A stretch of DNA of 64,000 nt, taken from assembly GCA_905182985.1 (NCBI GenBank), contig CAJJDN010000067.1, positions 272,452 to 336,451 of the forward strand, written 5' to 3'. The notes beneath the pieces are model-generated. The model saw only the letters and a program-made list of their open reading frames with translations, was not told the DNA's origin and did no database searches. The translations under genes were made by a program, and so were the position numbers. Of this stretch, positions 22,090 through 33,841 are shown in pieces (within the stretch, counting starts at the first letter, position 1; every line of letters begins with the position of its first letter). The stretch comes from Paramecium sonneborni (taxonomy: Eukaryota; Ciliophora; Oligohymenophorea; Peniculida; Parameciidae).

Positions 22090-24167
22090 TTAGGCTCTTC
22101 TATATTTGTTTTGTTAAATTATTAATCTTATGCCTTCATATAATATTAAGGTTGATAATAAGACTGTGACATCCAATAATTTTACTATAGACCTTGCGAT
22201 AAATTAATAGATTAGCCTATAGGTTAATAAATAATTTAGGGATAGAGAATTTGTACAGGAATTTGTTATTAGTATTATTGTTGATTTTCAAAATCATATT
22301 GACTATTGACAAGGTTGAATTGATCTCCTAAAAATAGTTAAGATGTTTAAAGAGGTTGAGCTTATTATGATTAAGGTATAGATTATCTAAGTGATGATGA
22401 AATTGTTAACCTTTACTATTATTGTTATTATTATAGCATTTAAGAATGCTATATTTATTATTATTAAACTTATTATTATTATTACTATTATTATTATTAT
22501 TATTATTGTTATTATTACTATTATTATTACTATTATTATTGTTATTACTATTAATGTTGCAACAATTATTGTTATTATTAAACTTAAGCCTAGGTTGAAG
22601 AACCATGAACTTTATTTATGACTTCCTATAAATACTGTTAAGGTATCATAAAAATATTTGATTATTCAAAATCTACAATCCCAAATTAACAATCTTCAAC
22701 ATCTTAAGCTGTTAAATTAGTAATTGCTTCAACTTCAAATTCTACTTAATTTGCTTAGAAATTAAGAATCATTTAGTCATAATATTAATCAAATTACAAT
22801 TGATTAGTTTCATTTTCTAAAGAATTAATTATAATTGATACCTTAAGGCTTTAAAATTTATTTAAGAAGATTGATAGTACAATTTTAATCTAATTCCTAT
22901 TTATTAACAAGTTTTTTAATTTATGAATCCAAATCAATTTTGATTTTTTCCATTGTATCAAGAAATCTTTATTTATTATTTGCCTCTTCATTTTTTTATT
23001 GAATTTAATCAATTTAACTTTCTTACTTAATTTTTTATTATTTTTCATATAATTGTTCTTATTACATTTATTGATCAGTAATTAAAGTACTTACTCTAAT
23101 TTATTTACCAGTACTTTCACTCAATCTATCGATAACTTAGAGAATAATTTTCAATTCTTTTGGATCTATATCTTCATATAAATGAACTAAATTATCAGCT
23201 TAATAGTTATGATTATGTTATTATAATAAGTCTACAATTTCTTATTGAATTTCTTCTTTAACTTCAGGTTATTTATTTCTTTCTTTTTTCATAATTGTAT
23301 GATATCTGTTTTTTAAGGAATTTTCAGTACGTGTGTTTTTCATAATTTTAGAAATTTCAGACCATTTTTTTCCTTTTTTAAGAATCAATTATAATAAAGT
23401 TAATTCTTCTTCTTTAGTCCATGGTCCTCTATAAGATATTAGATTAAATAATATACTTAGAAATTTATGGATCTAATTTATTAATCCATCTTTCTCTGCA
23501 TTATTTTCCTTATCTAACAATTTATGTTTTGCATCTAAGTGCAATTTCTTTAGCAATTTCACTCCATTTACTATGTTTTCCTTATTTCTGATATTCCATA
23601 TAAATTGAAGCTAATGCCTCATCTTCTTCTTTACTCCAAGGTACTTAAACCAATTTAAATTTAGATCGTGCTAACCATTTATATTTACATTATGTAGCAT
23701 TTCTTCCAACTATTAATTAAGCAATATATCTCCAATCTTAATCATTCTAAATTAAAATATAATATATTACTAGTTCTTTACAAACTTTATTTTTCCATAG
23801 ACAATATTTAATAATGATCCATGTTAAAAATTATTTTTCATTATCTTTCCATTTCTTTTTATTTTGACGTCCTTAGATTCTGCATAAATTTAATAATAAA
23901 TATTACTTGCTCATAGATTTTTGAAACATCTATTCTAAATCATCTTCAGTTGGCCATTCCATATCAGCTGGAAAGTCTATTCTTTCTTTTGCATTGTCTT
24001 ATTCAATTTCTATAGAAGAAGTTGATCTCATAAACTCTTTAAAGTTTCTTTAAACCTACTCTAAAGGGCAAACTTAAATAATATAATCAAACATTTATAC
24101 TAATAAGATCTTCTTAATCTAAATTAAGACTTGCTGCTAATGATTCACCTGCACCATCTTCAGCCAT
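22086..24167 (-). CDS. R1R2R3 Myb-like DNA-binding protein with poly-Gln region
   Basis: Multi-exon gene; a start at 24165-24167 gives MAEDGAGESLAAS. Three Myb repeats are visible: DWRYIAQLIVGRNATQCKYKW; VPWSKEEDEALASIY...WSEIAKEI...GKQCRERWINKLDP; and RGPWTKEEELTLLQLI...WSEISKIM...NSLKNRYHTIMKKE. The order and the RERW/KNRY recognition helices match R1R2R3 or SNAPc4-like Mybs, so a nuclear transcription factor is likely. A coiled coil follows. The C-terminus contains about 50 Gln residues, broken by a few others, encoded mainly by TAA/TAG (near 22419-22582), then a Gln, Pro and Tyr-rich tail ending EEPK. Other readings of this tract as poly-Asn or poly-Ile are out-of-frame artefacts. Confidence 0.85.
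22419..22582. repeat. Imperfect trinucleotide repeat (ATT/GTT/ACT on + strand)
   Basis: About 160 bp of repeated triplets. On the minus strand in the Myb frame they read TAA, TAG and CAA, all Gln in this code. Such tracts are prone to length change. Confidence 0.9.
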
Positions 24168-24275
24168 ACTTCTAAGCTCTATTTTCAGAATTATTTTTTA
24201 CATTAGAGTGTTATATGGTCTATTTTTTTCTCCTATTTATAATTCATTTTTAATAATAATATATAGATATATAAA

Positions 24276-27200
24276 TCAGTTTTTATTACCTTTAAGATGT
24301 TTCTTCTCCAAATTTATGTAGTCAATCAAAATCATTGATTAATCATTATTTGATATTTTTGGAATATCATCTGGACAACCCATATTTCTAATAGGAGATA
24401 TTGATTAATAACCAATATCTATATGTGTAATCGTTTCTTCATCCATTTAAAATTTCTCATATTAAGATGGTATAATTAACAAAGGATATGGAGTAGTAAA
24501 TCCTTCCTTCTCAAAATGTAACCATACAAAAATATTGTTTTTCACTTACCTATTAAATAATTAGATTAATTTATTACGATTTAGACAAAAAGAAATATAA
24601 TTAAAATTTCCCATCTTCCCTTGTATGAGTTGCAGCTTTCACTTTATCACCAGATTCCTATTTTTTTACAATCTTCACTGAAGCATGTTAAACTGCTCTA
24701 AACAATTTGTCTTTACAATTATATTCTGATTCTAAATAACCACTTATCATAAATTTTGAAAAGAAATTTTTTATTTCATTAACATAGGCTTAGCTTTCTT
24801 CAACTATAATGTCTTTTTTATAATGATATTTCGGTGGTTAAATATTCAAAGGAACCAACTTTCTCTCAAAATGTTAAGTTTCTTTTATCAAAATTTAATA
24901 ATCATAATTCTTATTACATTAAGCTTCAAATTTAAATTTCATTTCATATTCACTAAATTGATCTATCTCACTTTCCTTTACTTCCTCATCCTCATATAGG
25001 AGTGCTATTTTATGAAATTTCAAAGAAACATGATATTTATTTGATGTAACTTCACCTTCAACTTTACCCTCAACTTCATCAGAATAATAAATCTTTTGAT
25101 ATTTTAAACTTAGATCATCACTTTTTATTTTATGTTTTTATTTCAAACTTTATTATTTACCATTCCAACTATTATAATTAATATTTAAACTATATTCTTA
25201 ATGTAATTTAACAAGTAATTCACCTTCCCAATCCCCTTCTTTATTTGTTATCAATTTAAGTTTCTATGTCTCAGGAACTGTATCTAAATTTAATTTTAGT
25301 TCTTCCTTTCCTTCACAATATGGATCAATAACTTAACCATATACATTAATATATTATAAATTAGTCTTTATTGAATGATCTTAACTTATTCCATCACATT
25401 TTATTGTTTATTCTACTGTTTCCTTTAAATCTTAAACTTTTATTTCTAATTTAAAACTTTCTTCTACATCTTTAAAGCAACTAACTTCCAAAGTTGCTTT
25501 ACCTGTTTTATCATCCACCTTTACTACTATTCTATCATTACCATTTGATTTTGGTTTAAATTCTGATGCCTCTACTTAAGAATTTTTAATTGGTTTCTTT
25601 TTAGAATCTTATAAATTAAACTCAATTTTTTGTTTATTCACTTTCCTTTCTAAAATTATATTTCTATCTCTTAAATCTTCATTCTTTGAAAAAATCACTT
25701 TTTCTGAAATATCTCCATCTTCAAATTAAGGATGCGAAGCTTTAATCTCAAGTTGATAAGTATCTGTACTTATTTCAAACTAACCCTAATATTAACCTCT
25801 CTCATTTGAAGTTATTTGTATTGACTTAACTAACTTATCATTCTTATTTAAATTTATTATCACATTTGCATCTTTAACATAATCAATCTAATTTAACTTT
25901 TCCTTATCCTTTATTATTCCACTTATCTAATTTTATTAATATTTTTTACTTTCAATATTGATTTATCATTTACAGATTTTATTTTTATAACAGTCAATTC
26001 AGGTGCTTTCTTACATATAAATGGTTCAGAAAAGTACTCTATTGATTATTGATGTTGATTTATTAAAATAAAATTTGCTCTGTACTCAACATTTTAATAA
26101 CATTAAAAATTTAACTAAAATGGTCTAAATATAAAAAATAAAATAATACTTTCCCTATTAAAGTTTAACACTAGTACCATAGAATTTCATATCATTTTCT
26201 TCTTTCATTAATGGTTTAGTTGTTTTAAGTTAAATGCTTCCTGTTTCATCTAAACTAGAACTCAAAATAGCTGAAATTATTATTCTTTATAAATTGATGT
26301 TATAATTCAAATGTTCATCTTTAGTACCTGTTACTTATAAAATATTTAATTGCTTAAAATCATTAAAATCAGTTAATTTAGCAGTAATATCAATACTTAA
26401 AGCTTCTTGATTTAAAATAGAGAATTCAGTTTAATAAACCCCTTCATCCTTAGAATGGACAGATTCTAATTGTGTTTATTAAATATCTAAATGAAATCTT
26501 CCTCTTAATTTTTACTATAGTTTATTAGGTACTAATTAATGTACAGTAATAGTAATAATAACTCCATTCATATTTGTATTAATATTAGTTGGATCTAAAA
26601 CTTAACCTTTCAAAACTATTAACCAAGTAATATATTGAACTGTTAAATCTTGCTTAATTTCCCATTTTGGCCCTTGCAATTTTATAACTTGATCAAATTT
26701 AACTTTGGATTCATTTTCAGATTTAAGATGACATTACATAGGTTAATCAAATCCTACTAATCCATCAACTTTTAAATCATATTATAAATCAAATCCAATC
26801 TTTCCAATTTATTTTATAGGTTTTTTATCTGTCGAAAGTGTTTAATCACATGTTAATACAACAGGAAAAGTTGAAGGTATAATATTTTTAGCCTTGCAAT
26901 CATTTGCCTTACCATAAACATGACATTATTCAAAATCTTCATAGTAAATATTTGAAAATTCAAAATGATCTTAAGGTTTAAGAGTAAAAACAGATGACTA
27001 ATATTATTATTTTAATGATTTTTCATCTCCTATTCCATTTTTATATTTGATAATGAATTCATATTTTGCATTAGCCTTAATTACTTTGTCTTTGATTTCA
27101 TATAAACCTTTTTCATTAGTTTTAAGTTAAGTTGTTTTGATATCCTTTGGATCTTCTTAAAATATTATACTAAAATCAAGTTATTAATTAGGTTTAGGTT

Positions 27201-30122
27201 AATTTTTAGGATCAATAATTTTACCTTAAAGATTTAAATTTACATCTTTTAAACAAGCTGATATCTCTTTAAAGGAAGAGTAAGAACCTTTGGTAAATGT
27301 TGTATCAAATGATTAATCTTAAATATCACCTGAAATAGTAGTAGTACATTAAACAACATCATTAAAATTGCTAACTGCTTCTATATTGATAATAAATTCA
27401 CCATCAAGTTTTGTTTACTCATTTTTTTCAGATTTATTTGAACATTTTACTTTAATTTAAAGAGGATTAATTAATTATCCTCTACATAATTTAACCTTAC
27501 CACTTATTTTATATTATATTTATCCTCCAATATATTAATCTGGAAAGTGTTGTTCTTCTAGATTAACTATTTTTGTGTAAAAACTAATCTATAAACTAGA
27601 TGATCCAAATTCTAGAAATCCTGTATATTGTTAATTTTTAAATAGTTTTGTATCAACAAATTAAATGATTCCTTGAGCATTAGAAGTTTAAGTTAAAACA
27701 TCTGATAAAGGATTAGTATGAAAATTGGCTTAATATCCACTTAAAGGTTTATTATTTACATCTAAGAATTTAACAGAGAAAATTCCTTAAATAAAGAGAG
27801 GATCAGAAACAATTTCAATTTCTGGCTTCTCTTTTGTTGGTGGTATGCACTTGAATTAATGTGATTAGAATATTTATGCAGCAAAGTTCTTTATGCTTAA
27901 TTCTAATGTTGCTTTATAATTCACATTTTGATAACATTTAAAATGAAGTTTAAAGGATCCACTAAAACATTAGAACAATATATTTACTCATTTGATTAAT
28001 ATATTGGACTATACAATTTATCATCTTCCATAAATGGAGTACATGAATTTAATTTTAATGTTGCTGGCTATTTTAATGTATCAACCTTATAATTTAGAAT
28101 AATGTTATTATACTCAATACGCTCTAAAGTTATAGGATTTTTATTTTTTGGATTTTCATCTGTTTAAACATTAAAATTAAAACTTTAAGAACCATTACCT
28201 TCTAAATTTAAAAATTCATCTTTCTAATAATCTATAAAATCAGGATGAGATATTTTTAATTTTACAATTTATTTTTCACCTTTTCCAATTTTAAATTTTA
28301 GTGAAAACTAACCTTTCTCATCAGATTTTATATTAAATTCTCTTTAAAGTTAATGCTAAGTAACATCTTTCTAAAAAACATTAAATTTCATATTAGCATC
28401 ACTAATAAAAGGAATTATTTATGTTTTATCTACTAAAATTCCTGTAATTATTATTTCAAAAAGATTGTACTTAATTTCAATTTACTTTAGATCAATTTTC
28501 CAAATTCCCTTTTATAAAGTAAATTGTTTTGTGAATGGTTAAATGAATTAAGCAATATCCTATTATTAAATAGAACAAGTTATATCTTTATCTCCTCTAG
28601 CTTCTAATTTCCAATTTTAATCTAGAACTTCATTTTCATCAGTTTATCCAAGAGTCTACTTAGGTAAATTTAATTTAGATTCAATAGTATCACAATTAAT
28701 TTGATAAGGAATCTTAAATTTGATATTCTCAGGAGCTTCTGAAAATTTACCATTTAATTATGCGTTTACTATGTCTTAATAGTATAAATTTTCAATTTAT
28801 AAATTTTAAATAGGTTCAAGTGTTGTTGAAAATATAAATTTATTTATTAGTATTTCTTTTTAAGTATTTGTATATGTAATTTGTAAATCATATTAAGCTG
28901 AAGGTTATAATAACAAATTTTTTTTTATCCACTATCCATTAGAATCTGTTTGAGTTTCAAAATTTTCAATTAAATTCTCAAATTTAGCAATAAATTATAA
29001 TGCTAAATTTTTCATTGGTTTTAAATTAGGATCTAAAACAATCCCATGTAATGTAACTGATGGCTGAACTGGTATTTCAATAGTACCTAATTAGAAAATA
29101 TCTGAATTTTTAGTTCTATCATCATGATCCATTGAAATAGTTTTTGATTATTCAAATAAAGCATAATACTATTTAGTAATAGATACTTTAATTATAAATT
29201 TGTACCAAAGTTTAGTAATGTATGAAATATCGATTTTACCATCTTCTTTTGTTTAAAAGGTTTGACGATTTAATTATCTATGTATAATAAAAAATAATAA
29301 ATACCCTTTAGATTCAGAACTAAAAATAATTTCAACAGTGGCATCTTTTAAAGGTTTTTTAGAATTTTTATCGACTACAATTCCTTAAACCTTTTAAGTG
29401 AAGACTCCTTCTTCCATTATCACTTAATAGTTGACTTTATATTGATTAGTTCTATTGGTAGATATAAATTTATTTTTACACAATCAAGACATAGGTCTCA
29501 TCATCTTCTTTAGTTTATCTATAATTCCAAAAGTTTTCACTTTATGCTAAGAATTTAACAACAGCAGCAGATTTTGGATAAATTGTAAATAATTTAGATA
29601 ATCCTTCAGTATTAGATTCACTATTAAATCCATAAGAATGTTTGCCATTTAGTATATATTCAATAGTATAATCAATTTTAACACCCACTAAAGGAGCATA
29701 AGATTGTCCTCCATTTAATGGAGCATTTTTATTAAAGTATTATCCATTAATTTTAGCTAAAACAGCAAGTCCATTTACTGTAACATCATCAACTGTGAGA
29801 ATGAAGTCCTAAACTACATTACCATTTGAATCTGGATTTACAGCATAACGTTAAGGAATTTACAAATCTCCATATAAAGAAGCTTCCACAACTAGATTAC
29901 CAATTTAGTTTATTTGTGCTACAAGCTCATATTTTCCATCATCTTTTGTTTAACCACTAACGATAGTTTATTATTCCTGACTATTGGTAAAATTCAAATT
30001 TCATACAATAATTTAATATAAACTCCTGCTATATTGATACCCTAAGAATCCATGACAGTTCCTGTAAGTTTTAGTTTAGTCTGAGCCGAAACTAAGTATG
30101 TTAATACAAAGAATATAAGCAT
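24276..30122 (-). CDS. Giant secreted protein of repeated beta-sandwich (carboxypeptidase-regulatory/Ig-like) domains
   Basis: A 5.8-kb gene encoding roughly 1,900 aa with a few short introns. A signal peptide (MLIFFVLTYLVSAQ) leads directly into LKLTGTVMDSQGINIAGVYI, the start of a carboxypeptidase-regulatory-like (CNA-B type) domain. Similar openings recur through the chain, for example KGVVLDPNLKPMKNLALQF, LQGKIIDPKNQPKPNQQL and LKGQVLDPTNINTNMNGV, at intervals of about 150-250 residues. Lone Cys residues occur in several domains. No TM helix or catalytic motif is seen; the end (HLKGNKN) is charged. It is probably an extracellular or surface structural or adhesive protein. Domain number and borders are estimates. 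It is the largest complete gene in the window. Confidence 0.75.
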
Positions 30123-30291
30123 CTTGAAATTTAATTTAATTTTATTGTTTGTTTATTTCAAATAACACAATCAGAATTACTTTTCTATTATAAACAATAT
30201 AAAAATAATAAGTAATTCATACTAAACCCATCGTAATCTCTGAAAACTAAAATTCAAATATTATTTTAATTATAACAGATAACTAATTGAA

Positions 30292-31370
30292 ATGAAACAA
30301 ATTTTATCAAATGTCCCTGATAATTTCTTAACAGAACCTCGCTTCTCATAATAGTCATGTCATATTATTAAATCAAAACCCTTAATTACTTATACACCTT
30401 TACAAGTTAATAAACCTTAAAATTTGATTTAATCATTAAATGGGTTATGCAAGTACTTTAATAAAAAGGATGAAATGAAATAGATAAGTTATTACGCTCC
30501 TAAAAGTGTTTAGAGATCTTCAGCATCATTATCTCCTAGATAGATAATGACAAGTAGCATTTCTGATAATAGTCCTGTATTAGTAAAACAGCTTCTATGT
30601 AGCTAAAAATATCTAAAAGAGAATCTCAATCCTTCTTCTAGCATTGAGTTCAAATCAGTAATTAAATTATCATTATCTTTTTGTAGGATTAAAAATTGAT
30701 CAAAGTTAATGATAGTAGTCATAAGAGAAGTATGGGAAGATTTGCTAAAAATTAGAAATCTAGAAATGCATCTCTTTAATATCATGAAGATTGGAAATTA
30801 AAATATGATGATCTATAAGAAAGCTTATGCTAACGTATTTAATAATTAGAAAATGAACTTGAAGAAATGGAGAACAATAGAAAAATTGATAGAATGCATT
30901 CTGATGAATAAACAAATTAATACATTGAATAATTATAATCCATTATTGCAGAAAAAGATCAAGTGATTTATTAATTAGAGTAAAAATAAGAGGAATTAGA
31001 ATAAATCATAGAAAAGTAGTCAGAAGAATTTTAAAGATGTAAATAAGATAAATCAAACTTTTTTGATAATCTTGAAATTAAAAGATTATAATTTGTAGAT
31101 TAACAATTTTAAAAATTAAAAGGATAATTACCTGTCTTAGCTTTCATTATTAGAAATATAGAATAAATATTAGATACATCATAAACATAGCAATAATTAA
31201 ATAATTTATCCTTGTCTTCAGTTTCTATGATTGATATGATAAATGAAATGAATCAAGAAATAGGATTAAAAATTAAAAGTTCAAATCGAAATGATGAATA
31301 ATTGATTCGTAACATTATCGACAATAAACCAATTAATTTAACTGATATTTTATCTAGAAAAAAACATTGA
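30292..31370 (+). CDS. Coiled-coil protein, unknown
   Basis: 349 aa with one 29-nt intron that removes an in-frame TGA and gives an exact codon count. The first ~120 residues are Ser/Pro-rich and probably disordered, the rest forms long Glu, Gln and Leu heptads (EDWKLKYDDLQESLCQ, LEQKQEELEQIIEKQSEEF). There is no signal peptide or membrane segment. It is probably cytoskeletal or scaffolding by composition only. It starts 169 bp from the divergently transcribed giant secreted gene and ends 40 bp before the TRAPP gene on the same strand. Confidence 0.65.
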
Positions 31371-31410
31371 TGATTTGAAATTTTATTATATTTTATATAA
31401 CTATATATAT

Positions 31411-32116
31411 ATGGATTAATCACCAACTCAAAAAATCTAATTACCAAAATCTAATTAATACAAACGTTAATCTACAATTGAATATCCTATTGTGTATCAT
31501 TTATTAAGCACTTACATGTTTACTGTATAGTAGAATACCAAACTTAGTATAATCAATTATTGATATAGACAAAAATGAAAAATAGATTAGATTGATTGAA
31601 ATGGGCAAGAAATTAGGATAAAATGTAATGGAATCATTAGCATCAACATAATTTGAAAAAATCCGTTTAAATCCAGACCAAGGAAAATATACAGAATATG
31701 TAAAATTCTTTGGTAAAGACTTTTGGTCATATATGTTTGGATAACCAGTATCTAAAGTATAAATAAATAAATCTGGATCTCATTATGATATTGAAGATAA
31801 ATATGAAGAATAGAAGAAAGGAAATAATACAATTACAAAACTTGGATTTCAAATGACTAGAAGAATTAGATTAAATGATAAAATGTAAAATATTATTCAA
31901 TTTAGTTAATAAGATGAATATTTAACACTTTGGGCAAGTTTAATATAAGGTTTAGTAATAGGAGGAATGAAAGCTCTTACAATTGATTGTGATTCTGAAG
32001 TTGAGTTCATAAATAATGAAGTAATTTCACAATATAATATTACTTAGCCAAGTGATTTAAGATTTACAATACAAATAAGAGATTTTCTTAGTAGTAGGAG
32101 TAATTTCTTGATTTGA
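31411..32116 (+). CDS. TRAPPC6: TRAPP complex subunit Trs33/TRAPPC6 (Bet3 family)
   Basis: 218 aa after introns of 22 and 27 nt. It shows the Bet3-fold blocks of the Trs33 branch: LIEMGKKLGQNVMESLAS, a KFFGKDFWSYMFG segment, then a strand-helix NIIQFSQQDEYLTLWASLIQGLVIGGMKAL, where the Trs33-type L..G..G. loop is clear. It lacks the conserved palmitoylated Cys of Bet3 itself. TRAPP is the multisubunit exchange factor for Rab1/Ypt1 that tethers ER-to-Golgi and Golgi vesicles. The 58-residue N-terminal extension (SPTQKIQLPKSNQ) is ciliate specific. Confidence 0.85.
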
Positions 32117-32161
32117 TTATTATTTAATAAATAATATTGTGGAAATCCATTATATTAAACA

Positions 32162-33040
32162 TCAAGTTAACAAATAAGAAAATAAAAAATAAACAATCAG
32201 ATATGAGTAACAAGTATAACAATTATTGTTCTCCCATTTGCATTCAGCTTTTTCAACAGCATAGCTAAAGCTTAAACATTAAGTAGCATAAGTTGCTTTA
32301 TCACATATTTATTAATGACACGAATTCAAGTCATCACTCCAAAAACACCTTGGATGATTTTGACATTCTTAAATTTCTGTAAGTTCTTCACATAAAAATT
32401 CTGAACAACCAGAATCCAAATCACTATATGGATAACATTATTAGCCACTTATTTCATTAAAATTTGGGCAATTTGTAATTGTATAATCCTTACATTCTTT
32501 AGTTATACAAAATCCATCTTCAAATTTGCAATAATTAAGATCGCAAGATTATTAATACGTTATATCTTCACATTTTATAAATGCTATACAATCATCTCCT
32601 TATTCTCCATTCAAAACACATTTACTAGTTTTTAAATTAATTGTTTATGATGCTTCTAAACAATTTTCAGGATCATATTCTGAACACATCCTTTATTATG
32701 ATAAAGACAAACATTTTTATTCTTAATAATCCCAAGAACAATTAATTTCTAAACATTATTCTTTATAGGAATCTTTTTATGCAACTTCTTAAAACTCTTC
32801 ACAACTTAATAATTCTATGCAAAATCCTATAGTGAAATCCCAATAACATCTAATTGTTCCTGCAAAATAAAAGCAATCATCAATTGGTCTTTCAATACAT
32901 TCAATTTCCTCACACATCCCAGATTTTTCAACATATTAACATCCAATAGCTTCTAAACACAAATCCTCAAATTAAATTTCATTACATGAACATTTTTGCG
33001 TATTTGATATTCTTAATATAAAAAAGAATATCAGAATCAT
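32162..33040 (-). CDS. Cys-rich surface protein, probable GPI anchor
   Basis: Single exon, 292 aa. It has an N-terminal signal peptide (MILIFFFILRISNTQ), some 35 Cys spaced as short repeated modules (patterns like C..I.C......DDCF, C.W......C and YCKFEDGFCITKEC), and a hydrophobic C-terminus (YLIVYFLFSYLLT) directly after the last Cys with no cytosolic tail. That is the expected form of a GPI-anchored protein in Paramecium, where such Cys-periodic proteins coat the cell and cilia. It is far smaller than the immobilisation antigens and its modules are irregular, so it is only loosely i-antigen-like. It lies convergent to the TRAPPC6 gene with 45 bp between stop codons. Confidence 0.75.
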
Positions 33041-33302
33041 ATTATTAATATTATAATTTATGTTAAAAATCTTGAACTGTTTAGAAGTCTTTAGTATTAA
33101 CTTATTTTATATTAATAATAAAAATTTATTACTGTAATAGATTTTTCAAAATAAATAGTTAAATATTGAATTTAGTTTTCCATTATTATCAAGCCATTAA
33201 TTCTCATAATAACTATATAATTAGAATTTATTATTAAATCTTATAAATCTTTAGTTTATTAATGGTTTTATAATGTAATTATATATATAATCATATGTAT
33301 TA

Positions 33303-33518
33303 TCATAAAGTAAAATTTTTCTCATCATAGTCTTCTAGTGTTAGATGTCCTTTTCCTTAACAATCCAAACACTAATCTCTTTCTCTTTTTTAGGTTGGTG
33401 ATAAATCTTGATCCAAATATTTTCTAGAAAATTTTGGTGTGACAAACCCAACACCTTTACAATTATAACATTCTTGTTAAGTTATGATTGCCTCTTCTTT
33501 CATTTCAATATTTCCCAT
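33303..33518 (-). CDS. Small DnaJ-type zinc-finger-like protein
   Basis: 71 aa in one exon. Two CxxC motifs with the DnaJ central-domain spacing are present: CYNCKGVGF (residues ~18-26) and CLDCQGKGH (~48-56). DnaJ proteins have four such CxxCxGxG repeats; two suffice for one zinc site, as in several small thiol-disulfide or assembly chaperones. No J-domain is present. The middle is charged and the C-terminus acidic. Real coding is supported by the paired motifs and by conserved Gly positions. The function is unknown; a zinc-bound chaperone cofactor is a reasonable guess. Confidence 0.7.
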
Positions 33519-33841
33519 ATAAATTATCAATTTTTCAATTATTTTATTACTCTTCTCTGAATTTGAGTTGTCAATTTATAATATTGAAAAAATACGTAAT
33601 ATTTTTAAATATCCAATTTAATAATACTAATTATCTTGATATAATATAAGTAATACTTAAAATTTAAATTGTATAGTTTAGATAATAAAATTTTATAGTT
33701 CTAACTACGATATACTAAAATTTAAAGATTAATCATAATTAAATTATATTTGATGAATTATAGTATAAATTATAGTTATTTAGAGATTAAAGTATATTTT
33801 TATGTTGATTGAATTTTTTTGGTAAGTATTTTAAAAAATTA
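33519..33841. promoter_or_regulatory. Divergent intergenic region
   Basis: 323 bp between the small zinc-finger gene and the ankyrin gene, more AT-rich than its surroundings. It presumably holds both promoters; no specific element or gene is recognised. Confidence 0.4.

Noticed and set aside
22406..22606. Poly-Asn (minus) and poly-Ile (plus) ORFs
   Set aside because: Frame analysis upstream and downstream shows the Myb frame reads this tract as Gln; the others are out-of-frame artefacts of a triplet repeat.
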